Of a DNA stretch of 64,000 nucleotides, positions 35,123 to 47,600 are shown one piece after another. This DNA comes from Dryas octopetala (lineage: Eukaryota > Streptophyta > Magnoliopsida > Rosales > Rosaceae), in contig OY992840.1 in NCBI GenBank assembly GCA_963921425.1, forward strand, positions 8,000,501 to 8,064,500. Direction: 5' to 3'. The notes below the pieces were generated by a model. That model was not told the DNA's origin and did no database searches. It was given only the letters and a program-made list of their open reading frames with translations. The translations under genes and the position numbers were made by a program. Within the stretch, counting starts at the first letter, position 1, and every line of letters starts with the position of its first letter.

Positions 35123-36153
35123 CTAGTCCTCGAAGTGTCCAGATTCAGTCTGGAAATCAGTGACCTCTAGGGTGGTATCCGTAGGAAATGATCCCTCAAT
35201 GAGGTTGGTCTCTCGAGTTCCGCGACTGGCGTGATACTCATTTACAGCTTGCGCTGATGCACGGCAGGTGCGGGACCAGTGATCAGTTCCTCCACATCGG
35301 TAACAGATATCATTCTGATTCTGATTCTGATTCTGGTGGCGACGGGCCGGACCAGTGTTCCTCTCATTTCGAGTTCTTGGGGTCGAGGGACCGTGGTTCC
35401 TACCACGTGGGCCATGGCCACGTTGGCCTCGGTCATACAGGTCATTCCTCTGAGAACCTTTCCTTCCATATCTCGGGCAGTCAGACTTTGTGCCCTTTCC
35501 ATGACCTCGGTATCCTCTTTTGCGGTTTGAATCGCGATAAGTAACAGCGTTTGCTTCAGGCAATGGTGCTGCTTTAGTACCGACAGGTCGGGCTTGATCA
35601 TTTCTCATTAATAAGTTGTTGTTCTTTTCAGCGAGCAACAGAGTGGTGATCAATGCCGAGAACTTGGTAAAATTCCTCTCCCTGTATTGTTGCTGCAGGA
35701 CCAAACAGGAGGCATGGAAGGTGGAGAAAGTCTTCTCCAATAGGTCAGCTTCGGTGAGCTCCTCCCCACAAAATTTGAGGAGCGACCGGATCCGGCAGAT
35801 CTCCGAATTATACTCATTCACGGATTTGAAATCCTGGAAACGAATGTTCTGCCAATCATGTCTTGTTTCAGGCAAGAAAATGGTTTTTGATGGTTAAACC
35901 GCTCTTCCAGAGCAACCCAAAGAGCTCGTGGATCCTCTTCAGCGAGGTACTCAACTTGGAGTGCTTCCTCCATATGCTTCCTAATGAAGATCATGGCACT
36001 TGCCTTAAGAGATTCTGCGACAACATTGTCTGCATTGATTGTCGATCTCATCTTCTTGGCAGTCAAATGAAGCTTAACATCTTGAGTCCACTTTAGATAG
36101 TTTCTTCCGGAAACTTCCAAAGCGACGAAATCAAGCTTGTTGAGATTTGACAT
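35123..36153 (-). pseudogene. Copia-2 gag, frame-broken
   Basis: The gag starts at 36153 (MSNLNKLDFVALEVSGRNYL) and continues in a second frame from about 35875 to 35123. The shift lies at 35818-35875. It contains an arginine/glycine-rich region and the zinc knuckle CYRCGGTDHWSRTC. Confidence 0.85.
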
Positions 36154-36526
36154 TCTTTGGTTGAAAGGAACAAATAATCATGATTAGTGCTTCGGGCAAT
36201 AATATCCATAAACAATAAATAAGAACTTCAAGTTCTATAACATGGTATAGACATGTAAAATCTACTCGTTTTATCATGTATGGTGAAATTATAAAGGAAA
36301 CTTCAAGTTCCTTATATGGCATTATTGAAGCTACAGGTTCAATATTTATGTATGAACTACTGGTTCATTAATTACCTGCAATTTCTACACATATATTCTA
36401 GTGCAAAAATTTAAACAAGTAAAATATTCATATACCCAAGTAGAACAGAAAAATATCACAAAATTATTTGAATAAAAGTTTCTAGCATTTAGGGTATATA
36501 TATTAAATGGTTTGTATACTAACAAT

Positions 36527-36602
36527 AAACCATCAGCAGCACAGTGGTTAAGGTGCACTCTTGGTACCCAAGAGGTCCTGGGTTCAAACTCCAGGCATGA
36601 CA
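36527..36602 (+). other. tRNA-like segment in Copia-2 leader (possible SINE head)
   Basis: CAGCAGCACAGTGGTTAAGG (box A-like) followed by GGTCCTGGGTTCAAACTCCAGG (box B-like with pairing arms) on the + strand, opposite to the element. No acceptor stem pairs and no target duplication is obvious, so a SINE head or captured tRNA fragment is more likely than a gene. Confidence 0.5.
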
Positions 36603-36624
36603 AGAATTAACATCTTCTTTTTAC

Positions 36625-37125
36625 AAAGTTTCAGGAGGCTCGCCATGTGTTAGCGTGGGAGTGGCAGCGACGTGGCATTGACGTGTCAATGACGTGGCGC
36701 CTGCATGGCGCTGACGTGGCAGCGGCTTGGCTGCCTGCGTGGCGTCTGCGTGGCAGCTGACGTGGCGCTTGCGTGGCGTCCACGTGGCAGTGGCGTGGCG
36801 CTTGCGTGGCGTCCACGTGGCAGTGGCGTGGTGGGCCAGCGTGGCGCTGACGTGGCACCTGTGTGGCGGGCCTACTGGGCTGCCAGCGTGGCGGTGACGT
36901 GGCGCTTGCGTGGCGGGCCTACTGGGCTGCCAGCGTGGGAGTGGGCCTGCGAGGTGCTGCTGGGCCGCTGCAAGGTTGGCTGCACGGGCCTGCTGGGCTG
37001 GCGCCTTGGGCCTGGGCTGCATGGGCCTGCTATGCTGGCGCCTTGGTCCAGGCTGTTGGCTTGGTGGGCTGCCTGCTGGGCAGCAAGGCTGCTGGCAGCA
37101 TGCATGGCTGGGCGCTGCTGCTCGG
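36625..37125. repeat. GC-rich CGTGGC-type minisatellite in Copia-2 leader
   Basis: About 0.5 kb of repeats around GACGTGGCGCTTGCGTGGC, with an apparent near-perfect duplication of GGCGCTTGCGTGGCGTCCAC at about 36755 and 36797, then GGGCCTGCTGGGCTG-type repeats. Base composition is strikingly unlike its AT-rich surroundings. Open frames on both strands (histidine/threonine- or proline-rich) are products of repeat composition. Confidence 0.8.
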
Positions 37126-37319
37126 GGTGGTTTTCCGATCACCCAAAAATTCTTCCCTTTTTTTTATTATTATTTAATCATTCAATTCAAGGAAGCATGT
37201 ATAAAATATATAAACCCAAATAAATCAATCACATAAATTTAGGGTTCATGCTTCATGGGGATTTTTCAATCAATCAAAGGTTTTAAAACATAAACATGAA
37301 ATTGTTTTATAAAACCTAC

Positions 37320-37475
37320 TTGGTTGAAGAACAAATTGAAGGATGATCCTCTTTCGTTTATCAATCCACAATCCGCAATCCAAAGAGCTTCTCGTGCTTG
37401 ATTGATTGAAGAACGGATTGAATGATGATCCTCTTTTGTTTGGCGATCCACAATCCAAAGAGCTTTTCGTGCTGA
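37320..37475 (-). repeat. Two-copy 75-80-bp repeat next to the 5' LTR
   Basis: TTGAAGAAC...GATGATCCTCTTT...CACAATCC...AAAGAGCTTNTCGTGCT occurs twice in a row just inside the 5' LTR of Copia-2. Confidence 0.75.
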
Positions 37476-37480
37476 TAACG

Positions 37481-37668
37481 TGTTGTAAAATATGTAGAGA
37501 TTAGGGTTTGTGGAAAAGAGGAGGCAGAGAGAATATGATCAGTCTTCCTCTTATTCATCTTATAAATATCCTTATATAGAGGTAGGGTTTACTAGGTTTA
37601 GAATATTTACTAGTATGCCCCTACAACTAATTACAGGAATAGCCACATATAACAATATATTTACAACA
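37481..37668 (-). repeat. Copia-2 5' LTR
   Basis: 188 bp. The adjacent internal sequence on the minus strand, CGTTATCAGCACGA, is where the primer-binding site should be; it only partly resembles the usual TGGTATCAGAGC and I did not assign its tRNA. Confidence 0.93.
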
Positions 37669-37673
37669 AAACT

Positions 37674-37716
37674 CTAATTTTCCGATATGGGGCATTGCTC
37701 CACATTATTCTCAACA
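37674..37716 (-). repeat. TRIM 3' LTR, part 2
   Basis: CTCTAATTTTCCGATATGGG through ATTCTCAACA; continues the LTR cut at 30647. Confidence 0.88.
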
Positions 37717-37771
37717 CACCCCCGCACATGGGCGAAATTTTGAGCCTAAAGAAAACCTGGCTCTGATACCA

Positions 37772-37896
37772 TGATATAATTAGAGCATGCAACCCAAAAC
37801 TAATTGGCAATGGGTGGAGAGGCCTAAGACCTTATAAGCACATATGCTAAGCTCTAATTTTTTGATGTGGAACATTGGTCCACATTACTCTCAACA
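37772..37896 (-). repeat. TRIM 5' LTR (intact)
   Basis: 125 bp from TGATATAATTAGAGC to ACTCTCAACA on the + strand. Confidence 0.9.
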
Positions 37897-37901
37897 TTTA
37901 G

Positions 37902-40184
37902 TCCTATTCAATATTCATGTTGCTCCCATAAAAGCTCTTTCCAAGCTTAAGCTCTGCTACCCCTGAGCTCCTTGTCGATGGTGTGGTGGTCAAGTGGTGC
38001 GGCAGGCTAGCGTTGATGATCTTGTACTATTACCTATAAATGTAACGTTACACTTGATTAAATAGTGGACCAAATGGAATTAATTTTAAAACATAATTTT
38101 TTTTTTTTAACCATTATAGAGTTTGTAGTGAGCTTTTTAATATTAACTAAAAAAATTAAGATTAATAAATTAGTTTTGAGTTGGATGTTTCATTTTCTAC
38201 ATGGTATCAAAGCACAAACAATTTACAGATCCACGTATTTGGCTCAAATGACGTCATACGTGTGTGAGGAGATTATATTGAGAGTATTCCATCTCGGAGA
38301 TATAATTGGATGCTCTAATAAACTCAGATGGACTAATTGGGGACCATTTGATTCATGCGGCCAATTTTGGCCACGTTGTTGATCTTCTTTTGGGTTCTTA
38401 TGCCATTGTTAGACTGCTGGCAAATTTTGTACTTAATGCATTTATTTTACTCATTATATCTCTCAAGGTAATTTTCTACCCCATTCTAAATGTTTTTTTT
38501 GTTACACAGTTGTAAATTCGATAGATGCATGAACTTTATGCAAGTTGAATGCTTAAATTGGCAATGTGAGTATTAGTGCAGTGGGTTTATATCACAATTA
38601 GTGTAGTGGGTTTATATCACAATAAGTGCAGAGATTTTTTAGTTTTGTTGGTCTATTGTTAAGCTCTTTGTATGTGGGCCACTGTTATTTCTATAGGCCC
38701 TGGTGTTTGCCCATGTAATTGCATTTTACTATTTCTCTTTTGTGATTGTGCCACTTTGATGAAGGTAAGTGCTAAGAAACAAATTTGGTACATAGTGTAC
38801 GTCTTCTAGAGATGGTCAGTTTGTCTTAAGACACTAAATGCAATCAGGGTTAAAAGGCAATATTTAAGGTCATTATTCAAATTTTTGTAGCGAATTAACA
38901 CCTTCCCCGTGACTTTTTCTTTGATGTATTCTAGGATTAGACAATTAGCAAATACACACAATAACATCAGCAATAAAGCAATAAAGAACACTAAAATTTG
39001 TCATCGAGGTTCGACGAACTTTGCCTACGTTCCCGTGTGATCCTTAGAGAATCACAGCTGCGCTATGTATAGAATAAGATTACAAGAACTTATTGAAACC
39101 CTAGACTACCCAACTCGCAGCCGCTCTTCTCTCTTGCACAATTAGCCTTCTTGTGTTTCTCCTTCTTGAAAAACCTCTTTCAACTTAAGACTTGTAGCAG
39201 CCTATTTATAATGCATAGGCTGCCACTTACATTAGGTCAAATTAATATAGATTCCTAATTCTAATAGAATTAGATAATTCACCTATTAACTAATTTTATT
39301 CTTTGTACACAAGGAAAAACCCTTTAAAACTCCTTCCCACACCAGGAAAGTCTTGTGCAATTCTTTTTTGCCTTCCAAAACCATACCTTTCTAGGAAACC
39401 CAAAAATCTGCCCCAAAAACTCGACTCTCTTCCTCATTGGTCTCGAGCGACCGGTCACTTATTCCTCTGACCGGTCAGCCAACCTGCCTGGAAAAGCCAA
39501 ATACTCTCTGGAGCTGGGCAACCGGTCACCCATAGGCTCCGACAGGTCGGCCAAAGCTTCTAGTTTCTGAACTCTTCCAAAAACTCCCGACGAGCCACTT
39601 TCACAACAATTTTCAGACAAGAATCTTAGGGCCATTGCTTCATTGCCTCTGCCTTAGATGAATAAGAATTTTTTATCGATAAGGTTGATTTGATCATTTA
39701 ATGTCTTTTTTCTAAATTGCAGACTATATTTTTTGTAGAGTTGTATCTTGTTGAAACTCGCAAATTAGTCGAACGGCTTTTGAATTATGTTGTTTACAAT
39801 GATTTTGATTGACTGTTTAGTAGGAGAGAATCACTACACAAGTATATTTTTGTAATTTATTAGTTACCTTTATAATTTTGCTATTTTAACTGTTTTTTAG
39901 TACTTATTGTTCAATAACTTCCTTACACATATTGATACATATCAAACATGTACGTTTCCTCCACTGGTTATTCCTACAACAATATATCATGCGGGCCTCT
40001 GGTCAATCTAGTTGATTGTTCTTTGTTCTTTAAAGGTATATGACATGATATTTATGCAAAACATATTGATTACTGAATGGGTTACCTTCTAACCTATCTT
40101 AAGCATGTTGTACTTATATAGATGTTTTAAGTTTTGGCTAGATAGACTTGAACAATTGAATGCATCTCCTTATGCCATATCATG
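37902..40184. other. Intergenic, no gene seen
   Basis: AT-rich. Holds a two-copy 27-bp tandem repeat (GTAGTGGGTTTATATCACAA) at 38577-38630 and an isolated primer-site-like TGGTATCAAAGCA at 38203, perhaps a decayed LTR element. A segment at 38990-39600 contains several ACCGGTCA words. Frames here have no recognisable domain. Confidence 0.5.
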
Positions 40185-41636
40185 TCATAAGGAACGACTT
40201 AAGATGCACTAAGGCCCTCCTTCTGCCATATCATGCCATAAGGAACGACTTAAGATGCACTAAGGCACGACTTGAGAAACTTTAGGATATGACTTTGGAA
40301 GCGTCAAAACATTATTTGGGATGTCACTTGGTACAATTTAAAATGCATGTATCAAGGGTATACACAATTAAAATATCTCAAGTTACGAACTGAAATTCTC
40401 AAGGAATGATTTGAGTTGCACTAAAAAACGACTTAAAATACCCTAAGGCACAACTTGAGACACTCTAGGGTATGACTTTGGAAGCGTCAAGATATGACTT
40501 GATATGTCACTTGATATAAATAGAAATACATCAAGGGTATAAACAATTAATATGTCTCAAGTTACGAACTGAAATTCTCAAAGAACGACTTGAGATGCCC
40601 CAAGTAACGACTTGAGATGCCCTAAGTAATGACTTGAGATACCTTAAGACACAACTTGAGAAACTCTAGGATATGACTTGGGAAGCATCAAAACATGACT
40701 GAGGATGTCACTAGCTACAATATGAAATGCATGAAGGGTATAAACATTTAAAATGTCTCGAGCTACGAACTGAAATTCTCAAAAAAACGACTTGGAATGC
40801 CCTAAGGAATGACTTAAGATTTCTTAAGGCACGACTTAAGAAACTCTAGAGTATAACTTTGAAAGCGTCAATACATGACTTGTGATTTCACTAGGTACAA
40901 TATAAAATGCATGAAGAGTAAAAATATTTAAAATGCTTCGAGTTATGAAATCAAATGTTAAAGGAACGACTTGAGAAACTCTATGGTATAATTTTGGAAA
41001 CATCAAAACATGACTTGAGATGTCACTAGATACAATTTGAAAAGCATGAAGGGTATAAACATTTAAAATGTCTCGAGTTATAAACTAAAATTTTTAAAGA
41101 AAGACTTGAGATACCCTAAGGCACAATTTGAGAAACTCTAGGGTATGACTTTTGAAGCGTCAAAACAAGATTTGGGATGTCACTATGTACAATTTAAAAT
41201 GCATCAAGAGTATAAACATTTAAAATGTCTCGAGCTACGAACTGAAATTCTCAAGAATGACTTGAGATGTCCTAAATAACGACTTGAGATACCATAAGAC
41301 ACGACTTGAGAAACTCTATGGTATAACTTTGGAAGTGTCAAGACATGACTTAAGATGTCGTATCGTACAATTTGAAATGCATCATTGGTATAAACAATTA
41401 ATATGCATCAAGCTACGAACTGAAATTCTCAAGTAACGACTTGAGATGCCCTAAGACATAACTTGGGAAGCGTCAAAACATGACTGAAGATGTTACTAAG
41501 TACAATATGAAATGAATAAAGAGTATAAATATTTATAATGCTTTAAGTTACGAACAGAAATTCTCAAAGAACGACTTGGGATGCTCTAAGAAACGAATTG
41601 AGATTCCCTAAGGCACGACTTGAGAAAGGCATCACA
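40185..41636 (-). repeat. Satellite-like array, block 1 (reverse orientation)
   Basis: About eight units, 160-200 bp apart, each holding CGACTTGAGATGCCCTAAGG-type words, a TATGACTTTGGAAGCGTCAA-type part, GATGTCACT, and CATNAAGGGTATAAACATTT. This is the reverse complement of block 2. There is no open frame of note. Confidence 0.9.
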
Positions 41637-44600
41637 AGTCGTTCATTTAGAATTTCAGTTCATACCTTGAGACATTTTAAATATTTATACCTTTTATGCA
41701 TTTCATTTTGTACTTAGTGACATCTCAAATCATGTTTTGATGCTTCCAAAGTCATACCGTAGAGTTTCTCAAGTCGTGTCTTAAGGAATCTTAAGTCGTT
41801 CCTTAGGGCATCCTAAGTCGTTCTTTGAGAATTTCAGTTCGTAAGTCAAGACATTTTAAATTTTTATACCCTTCACGCATTTCATATTGTACCTAGTGAC
41901 ATCTCATTCATGTTTTGACGCTTCCTAAGTCATATCCTAGAGTTTCTCAAGTCGTGTATTAATTGTTTATACTCTTGATAAATTTCAAATTGTACCAAGT
42001 GACATCTCAAGTCATGTCTTGACGCTTCCAAGGTCATACCATAAAGTTTCTCAAGTCGTGCCTTAGGGCATCTCAAATAATTCATTAGGGCATCCCAAGT
42101 CGTTCCTTGAGAAATTTAAATGTTTATACCTTTATTCATTTCAAATTATACCTTGTCACATCTCAAGCCATGTTTTGACATTTCTAAAGTCATATCCTAG
42201 AGTTTCTTAAGTCGTACCTTAGGGCATCTCAAGTCGTTCCTTAGGGCATCCGTACTCGTTCCTTAAGAGTTTCAATTCTTCACTCAAGTCAGTTTCAATG
42301 TTTAAACCATTGATACATTACAAATTATACCTAGTGACATCCCAAGTCATATTTTGACATTTCTAAAGTCTTACCTTAGAGTTTCTCAAGTTGTGCTTGA
42401 TGGCATCTTAAGTTGTTCATTTAAGCATCCCAAGTCGTTCCTAGAGAATTTCAGTTCGTAGCTCGAGACATTTTAAATGTTTATACCCTTGATGCTTCTC
42501 AAATTTTACTTCGTGACATCTCAAGTCATGTTTTGACACTTCTAAAGTCATATCCTAGATTTTTTCAAGTCATGCCTTAGGGTATCATAAGTCGTTTCGT
42601 AAGGCATCTCAAGTCGTTCATTGAGAGTTTTCAATGTTGATATCCTTGATGCATTTCAAATTGTATCTAGTGACATCCTAAGTCATGTTTTGACAATTCT
42701 AAAGTCATATCCTAGAGTTTCTCAAGTAGTACCTCAGGGCATCTCAAGTCGTTCATTTGGGCATTCAAAGTCATTCCTAGAGAATTTTAGCTCGTAACTC
42801 GAGGCATTTTATATGTTTATACTCTTGATGCATTTCAAATTTTACCTAGTGACATCCCAAGTTATGTTTTGACACTTCTAAAGTCATACAATAGAGTTTC
42901 TCAAGTCGTGTCTTAGGGCATTTCAAGTCGTGTCTTAGGGCATTTCAAGTCGTTCCTTAAGGCATCCTAAGTCGTTCCTTAAGAATTTCAGTTACTAATT
43001 CAAGACATTTTAATTGTTTATTCCTTTAATTCTTTTCAAATTATAACTAGTGACATCACAAGTTATGTTTTGACGTTTCCAATGTCATACCTTAGAGTTT
43101 CTCAAGTCATGGCTTAAGGCATCTCAAGTCCTTCCTTAAGACATCCTAAGTAGTTACTTGAGAGTTTCAATTCTTAGCTCGAGTCATTTTAAATGTTTAT
43201 ATCTTTGATACATTTCAAATTGTACCTAGTGACATTATGAGTCATGTTTTAACACTTCTAAAGTCGTACCTTAGAGTTTCTCAAGTCGTGTCTTAGGGCA
43301 TCTCAAGTCGTTCATTTGGATATCCTAAGTCGTTCCTAAAGAATTTTAGTTCTTAGTTCGAAACATTTTAAAAGTTTATACCCTTAATGCATTTCAAATT
43401 GTACCTAGTGACATCTCAAGTCATATTTTGACACTTCTAAAGTCATACCCTAGAGTTTCTCAAGTCGTGTCTTATAGCATCTCAAGTCGTTCCTTAGGGA
43501 ATTACAAGTCATTCCTAAAAAATTTCAGTTTATACCTCGAGACATTTTAAATGTTTATACCCTTGATGTATATCAAATTGTACCTAGTGAAATCCAAAGT
43601 CATGTTTTGACACTTCTAAAGTCATACCTTAGAGTTTCTCAAGTCATGGTTTAGAGTATCTCAAGTCATTCCTTAAGGCATTCCAAGTCGTTCCTTGAGA
43701 ATTTCAGTTGGTGACTCAAGACATTTTAAATGTTTTACACCATTGATGTATTTCAAATTGTTCCTAGTGACATCTCAAGTCATATTTTTACACGTCTAAA
43801 GTCATATCCTAGAGTTTTTCAAGTCATGTCATAGGGCATCTTAAGTCGTTCCTTAGGGCATTCCAAGTCGTTACTGAGGGCATCCTAAGTCATTCATTAA
43901 GAGTTTTCAATGTTTATACCCTTGATGCATTTCAAATTATATTTAGTGACATCACAAGTCATGTTTTTACACTTCTAAAGTTATGCCCTAGAGTTTCTCA
44001 AGTCGTGCCTTAGGGCATCACAAGTCGTTCCTTTAGGTATCCCAAGTCATTCTTAGAGAATTACAATTCGTAGCTCAAGGCATTTTCAATGTTTATACCT
44101 TTGATGCAATTCAAATTGTAGCTAGTGACATCTCAAGTCATGTTTTGACACTTCTAAAATCATACCCTAGAGTTTCTCAAGTCGTGCCTTAGGGCATTTC
44201 AAGTCATTCAATTTCTTAAGGCATCCAAAGTTGTTCCTTAACAATTTTAGTTAGTAACTCGAGGCATTTTAAATGCTTATACCCTTGATGCATTACAAAT
44301 TGTACCTAGTGACATCACAAGTCATCTTGTTATGCTTCCAAAGTCATACCATATAATTTCTCAAGTCATGCCTTAGGGTATCTCAAGTCGTTCCTTAAAA
44401 CATCCAAAGCTGTTTCTTGAAAGTTTCAATTCGTAGCTTGAGTCATTTTAAATGTTTATACCATTGATACATTTTAAATTGTACCTAATGACATCTCAAG
44501 TCAATTTTTGACACTTCTAAAGTCATACCCAAGAGTTTCTCAAGTCGTGCCTTAGTGCATCTCAAGTCGTTTCTTTGGATATCTCAAGTCGTTCATAAAG

Positions 44601-47600
44601 AATTTTTGTTCGTAACTCGGGCATTTTAAATGTTTATACCCTTGATGCATTTTAAATTATACCTAGTGACATCCAAAGTCATGTTTTGACACTTCTAAAG
44701 TTATACCCTAAAGTTTCTCAAGTCGTGTTTAAGAGCATCCCAAGTCGTTCCTTAGGGCATTTTAACTCATTCCTTGAGAATTTTAATTGCTTATACCCTT
44801 GATACATTTCAAATTGTACTAAGTGTCATCCTAAGTCATGTTTTGACACTTTTAAAGTCATACCCTAAATTTTATTAAGTAGTACCTTAGGGCATCTCAA
44901 GTCGTTTGTTAGGACATCTCAAGTCGTTCATTGAGAAATTTAAATGTTTGTATCATTGTTGCATTTCAAATTATACCTTGTCACATCCCAAGCCATGTTT
45001 TGACACTTCCAAAGTCATACACTAGAGTTCCTCAAGTCGTGTTTTAGGGCATTTCAAGTCGTTCCTTAGGGCATCTGAAGTCGTTCGTAGACAATTTGTA
45101 GCTCTAGTCATTTTAAATGTTTATATCCTTGATACATTTCAAATTGTACCTAGTGACATCCTAGGTCATGTTTTGACACTTCTAAAGTCATACCCTAAAG
45201 TTTCTTAAGTAGTGCCTTAGGCCATCTCAAGTCATTCCTTTAGACATCTTAAGTTGTTCATTGAGAAATTTAAATGTTTGTATCATTGATGCATTTCAAA
45301 TTGTACTTAGTCACATCCCAAGTCATATTTTGACACTTCTAAAGTCATACACTAGAGTTCCTCAAGTCATGTTTTAGGGCATCTCAAGTCGTTCCTTAGG
45401 GCATCCGAAGTCGTTCGTAGAAAGTTTCAATTTGTAGCTCTAGTCATTTTAAATGTTTATACTCTTAATATATTTCAAATTGTACCTACTGACATCCTAA
45501 GTCATGTTTTGACAGTTTTAAAGTCTTACTCTAGAGTTTCTCAAGTCGTGCCTTAGGCATCTCAAGTCGTTCCTTTAGGCATCCCAAGTCGTTCTTAGAG
45601 AATTTCAGTTTGTAACTCGAGGCATTTTAAATGTTTATACTCTTGATGCATTTCAAATTGTACCTAATGACATCTCAAAGCATGTTTTGACGCTTCCAAA
45701 GTCATACCCTAGGGTTTCTCAAGGGTGCCTTAGGGCATCCCAAGTCGTTACTTGAGAATTTTAAAAGTTTATACCATTGATACATTTCAAATTGTATCTA
45801 GTGATATCGCAAGTCATGTTTTGACACTTTTAAACTCATACTATAGAGTTTCTCAAGTCGTGCCCTAGGGCATCTCAAGTCCTTCCTAAGGGCTACTCAA
45901 GGTGTTTCTTAGGGCATCTCAATTCATAGTTCGAGGCATTTTAAATATTAGACCCTTGATATATTTCATTTTATACTTAGTGACATCTCAAGTCATGTTT
46001 TGGCATTGCCACAATCATACCCTAGACATTCTCGAGTCGTGCTTTAGGGAATCTCAAGTCGTTCCTTAGGGCATTTCATGTCGTTCATTAAGAATTTCAG
46101 TTCTTAACTCGAGACATTTTAAATGTCTATACCCTTCATGCATTTCGTATTGTACCTAGTGACATCCTATGTCATGTTTTGAGGTTTCCCAAGTCATATA
46201 CTAGAGCTTCTCATGTCGTGTCTTATGTAATCTCAAGTCGTTATTTAGGGCATCCCAAGTCGTTCCTTGAGAATTTTAGTTCGTAACTTGAGGCATATTA
46301 ATTTTTTATGCTCTTTATGTTTTTCAAATTGTACTAAGTGACATCTTAAGTCATGTCTAGACGCTTTCAAAGTCATACTCTAGAGTTTCTCTTGTCGTGC
46401 CTTATGGTATCTTAAGTCGTTCTTTAAGGCAACTCAAGTCATTCATTGAGAAATTCAGTTCATAGCTTGAGACATTTTAATTATTTATACCTTTGATGCA
46501 TTTCAAATTGTATCAAGTGTTATTCCAAGTCATGTCTTGACGTTTCTAAAGTCATACTCTAAAGTTTCTCAGGTCGTGCCTTAGAGTATCCCAAGTCATT
46601 CCTTAGGGCATCTCAAGTCTTTTCTTGAGGTATTTTAAATGTTTATATCATATGTGCATTTCAAATTGTGCCTAGTGACATCTTAAGTCATGTTTTGACG
46701 CTTCCAAAGTCATACCGTAGAGTTTCTCAAATCGTTCCTTAGGGTATTCCAAGTCGTTCCTTTATAATTTCAGTTCGTAACTCGATGTATTTTAAATATT
46801 TATACCCTTGATGCATTTCATATTGTACTTAGTGATATCCTAAGTCATGTTTTGACGTTTCCAAAGTCATACTCTAGAGTTTCTCAAGTCGTGCCTTATG
46901 GAATCTTAAGTCGTTCTTTAGGACCTCTCAAGTCGTTCTTTAGGACCTCTCAAGTCGTTCTTTAAGAATTTCAATTCGTAGTTTAAGGCATTTTAAATGT
47001 TTATACCTTTCATGCATTTCATATTGTACCTAGTGACATCTTCAATCATGTTTTGACGCTTCCCAAGTCATATCCAAGAGTTTTTCAAGTCTTAGGGCAT
47101 CTCAAGTCGTTCCTTGAGAATTTCAGTTCGTAGCTTGAAGCATAAAATTTGTTTATACCCTTGATGCATTTCAAATTGTACCAAGTGACATCTCAGGTCA
47201 TGTATTGACGCTTATAAAGTCATACCTTAGAGTTTCTCATGTCGTGCCTTAGGATATCTCAAGTCATTTTTTGAGAATTTCAGTTCATAACTCGAGACAT
47301 TTTAGCTATTTATACCCTTGATGCATTTCAAATTGTACCAAGTGATATCCTAAGTCATGTATTGACGCTTCCAAAGTCAATACCCTAAAGTTTTCCAAGT
47401 CGTGTCTTAAGTCATCTTAAGTCGTTCCTTGAAAATTTTAGTTCGTAGCTTGAGGCATGTTAAATGTTTATACCCTTCATGCATTTTAAATTGTACCAAG
47501 TGACATCTCAAGTTATGCATGTCTTGACATTTCCAAAGTCATACCCTAGAGTTTCTCAAGTTGTTCCTTAAAGCATCCGAAGTTGTTCTTTTAGAATTTC

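Larger units (their letters stand above)
30648..37668 (-). mobile_element. Full-length, coding-defective Copia (Copia-2)
   Basis: A 7021-bp minus-strand element with 188-bp LTRs that differ at one position by eye and a 5-bp duplication AAACT (30643-30647, 37669-37673). LTR ends are TGTTGTAAA...TTTACAACA on either strand. Polypurine tract AAGGGGGAG lies at 30836-30844. The coding part is broken into gag, protease, integrase and RT/RNase H pieces. The leader between 36160 and 37480 contains a GC-rich repeat block, a tRNA-like segment and a duplicated 75-bp segment. It is inserted in a TRIM LTR. Confidence 0.95.
30566..37896 (-). mobile_element. TRIM retrotransposon split by Copia-2
   Basis: Without the nested Copia, a 305-bp terminal-repeat retrotransposon in miniature remains: two 125-bp LTRs and a 55-bp core. 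Its target duplication is TTTAG (30561-30565 and 37897-37901). Read on the minus strand, LTRs are TGTTGAGA...ATCA. The core (37717-37771) starts with TGGTATCAGAGCC (initiator Met primer site) and ends with a G-rich polypurine tract (GCGGGGGTG). The downstream LTR is split at 30647/37674. The two LTRs differ at about 19 of 125 positions by eye, so this is an old insertion. There is no coding capacity. Confidence 0.92.

Noticed and set aside
36621-37236. Long histidine/proline-rich frames on both strands
   Set aside because: Composition of the CGTGGC minisatellite inside Copia-2; no conserved domain.
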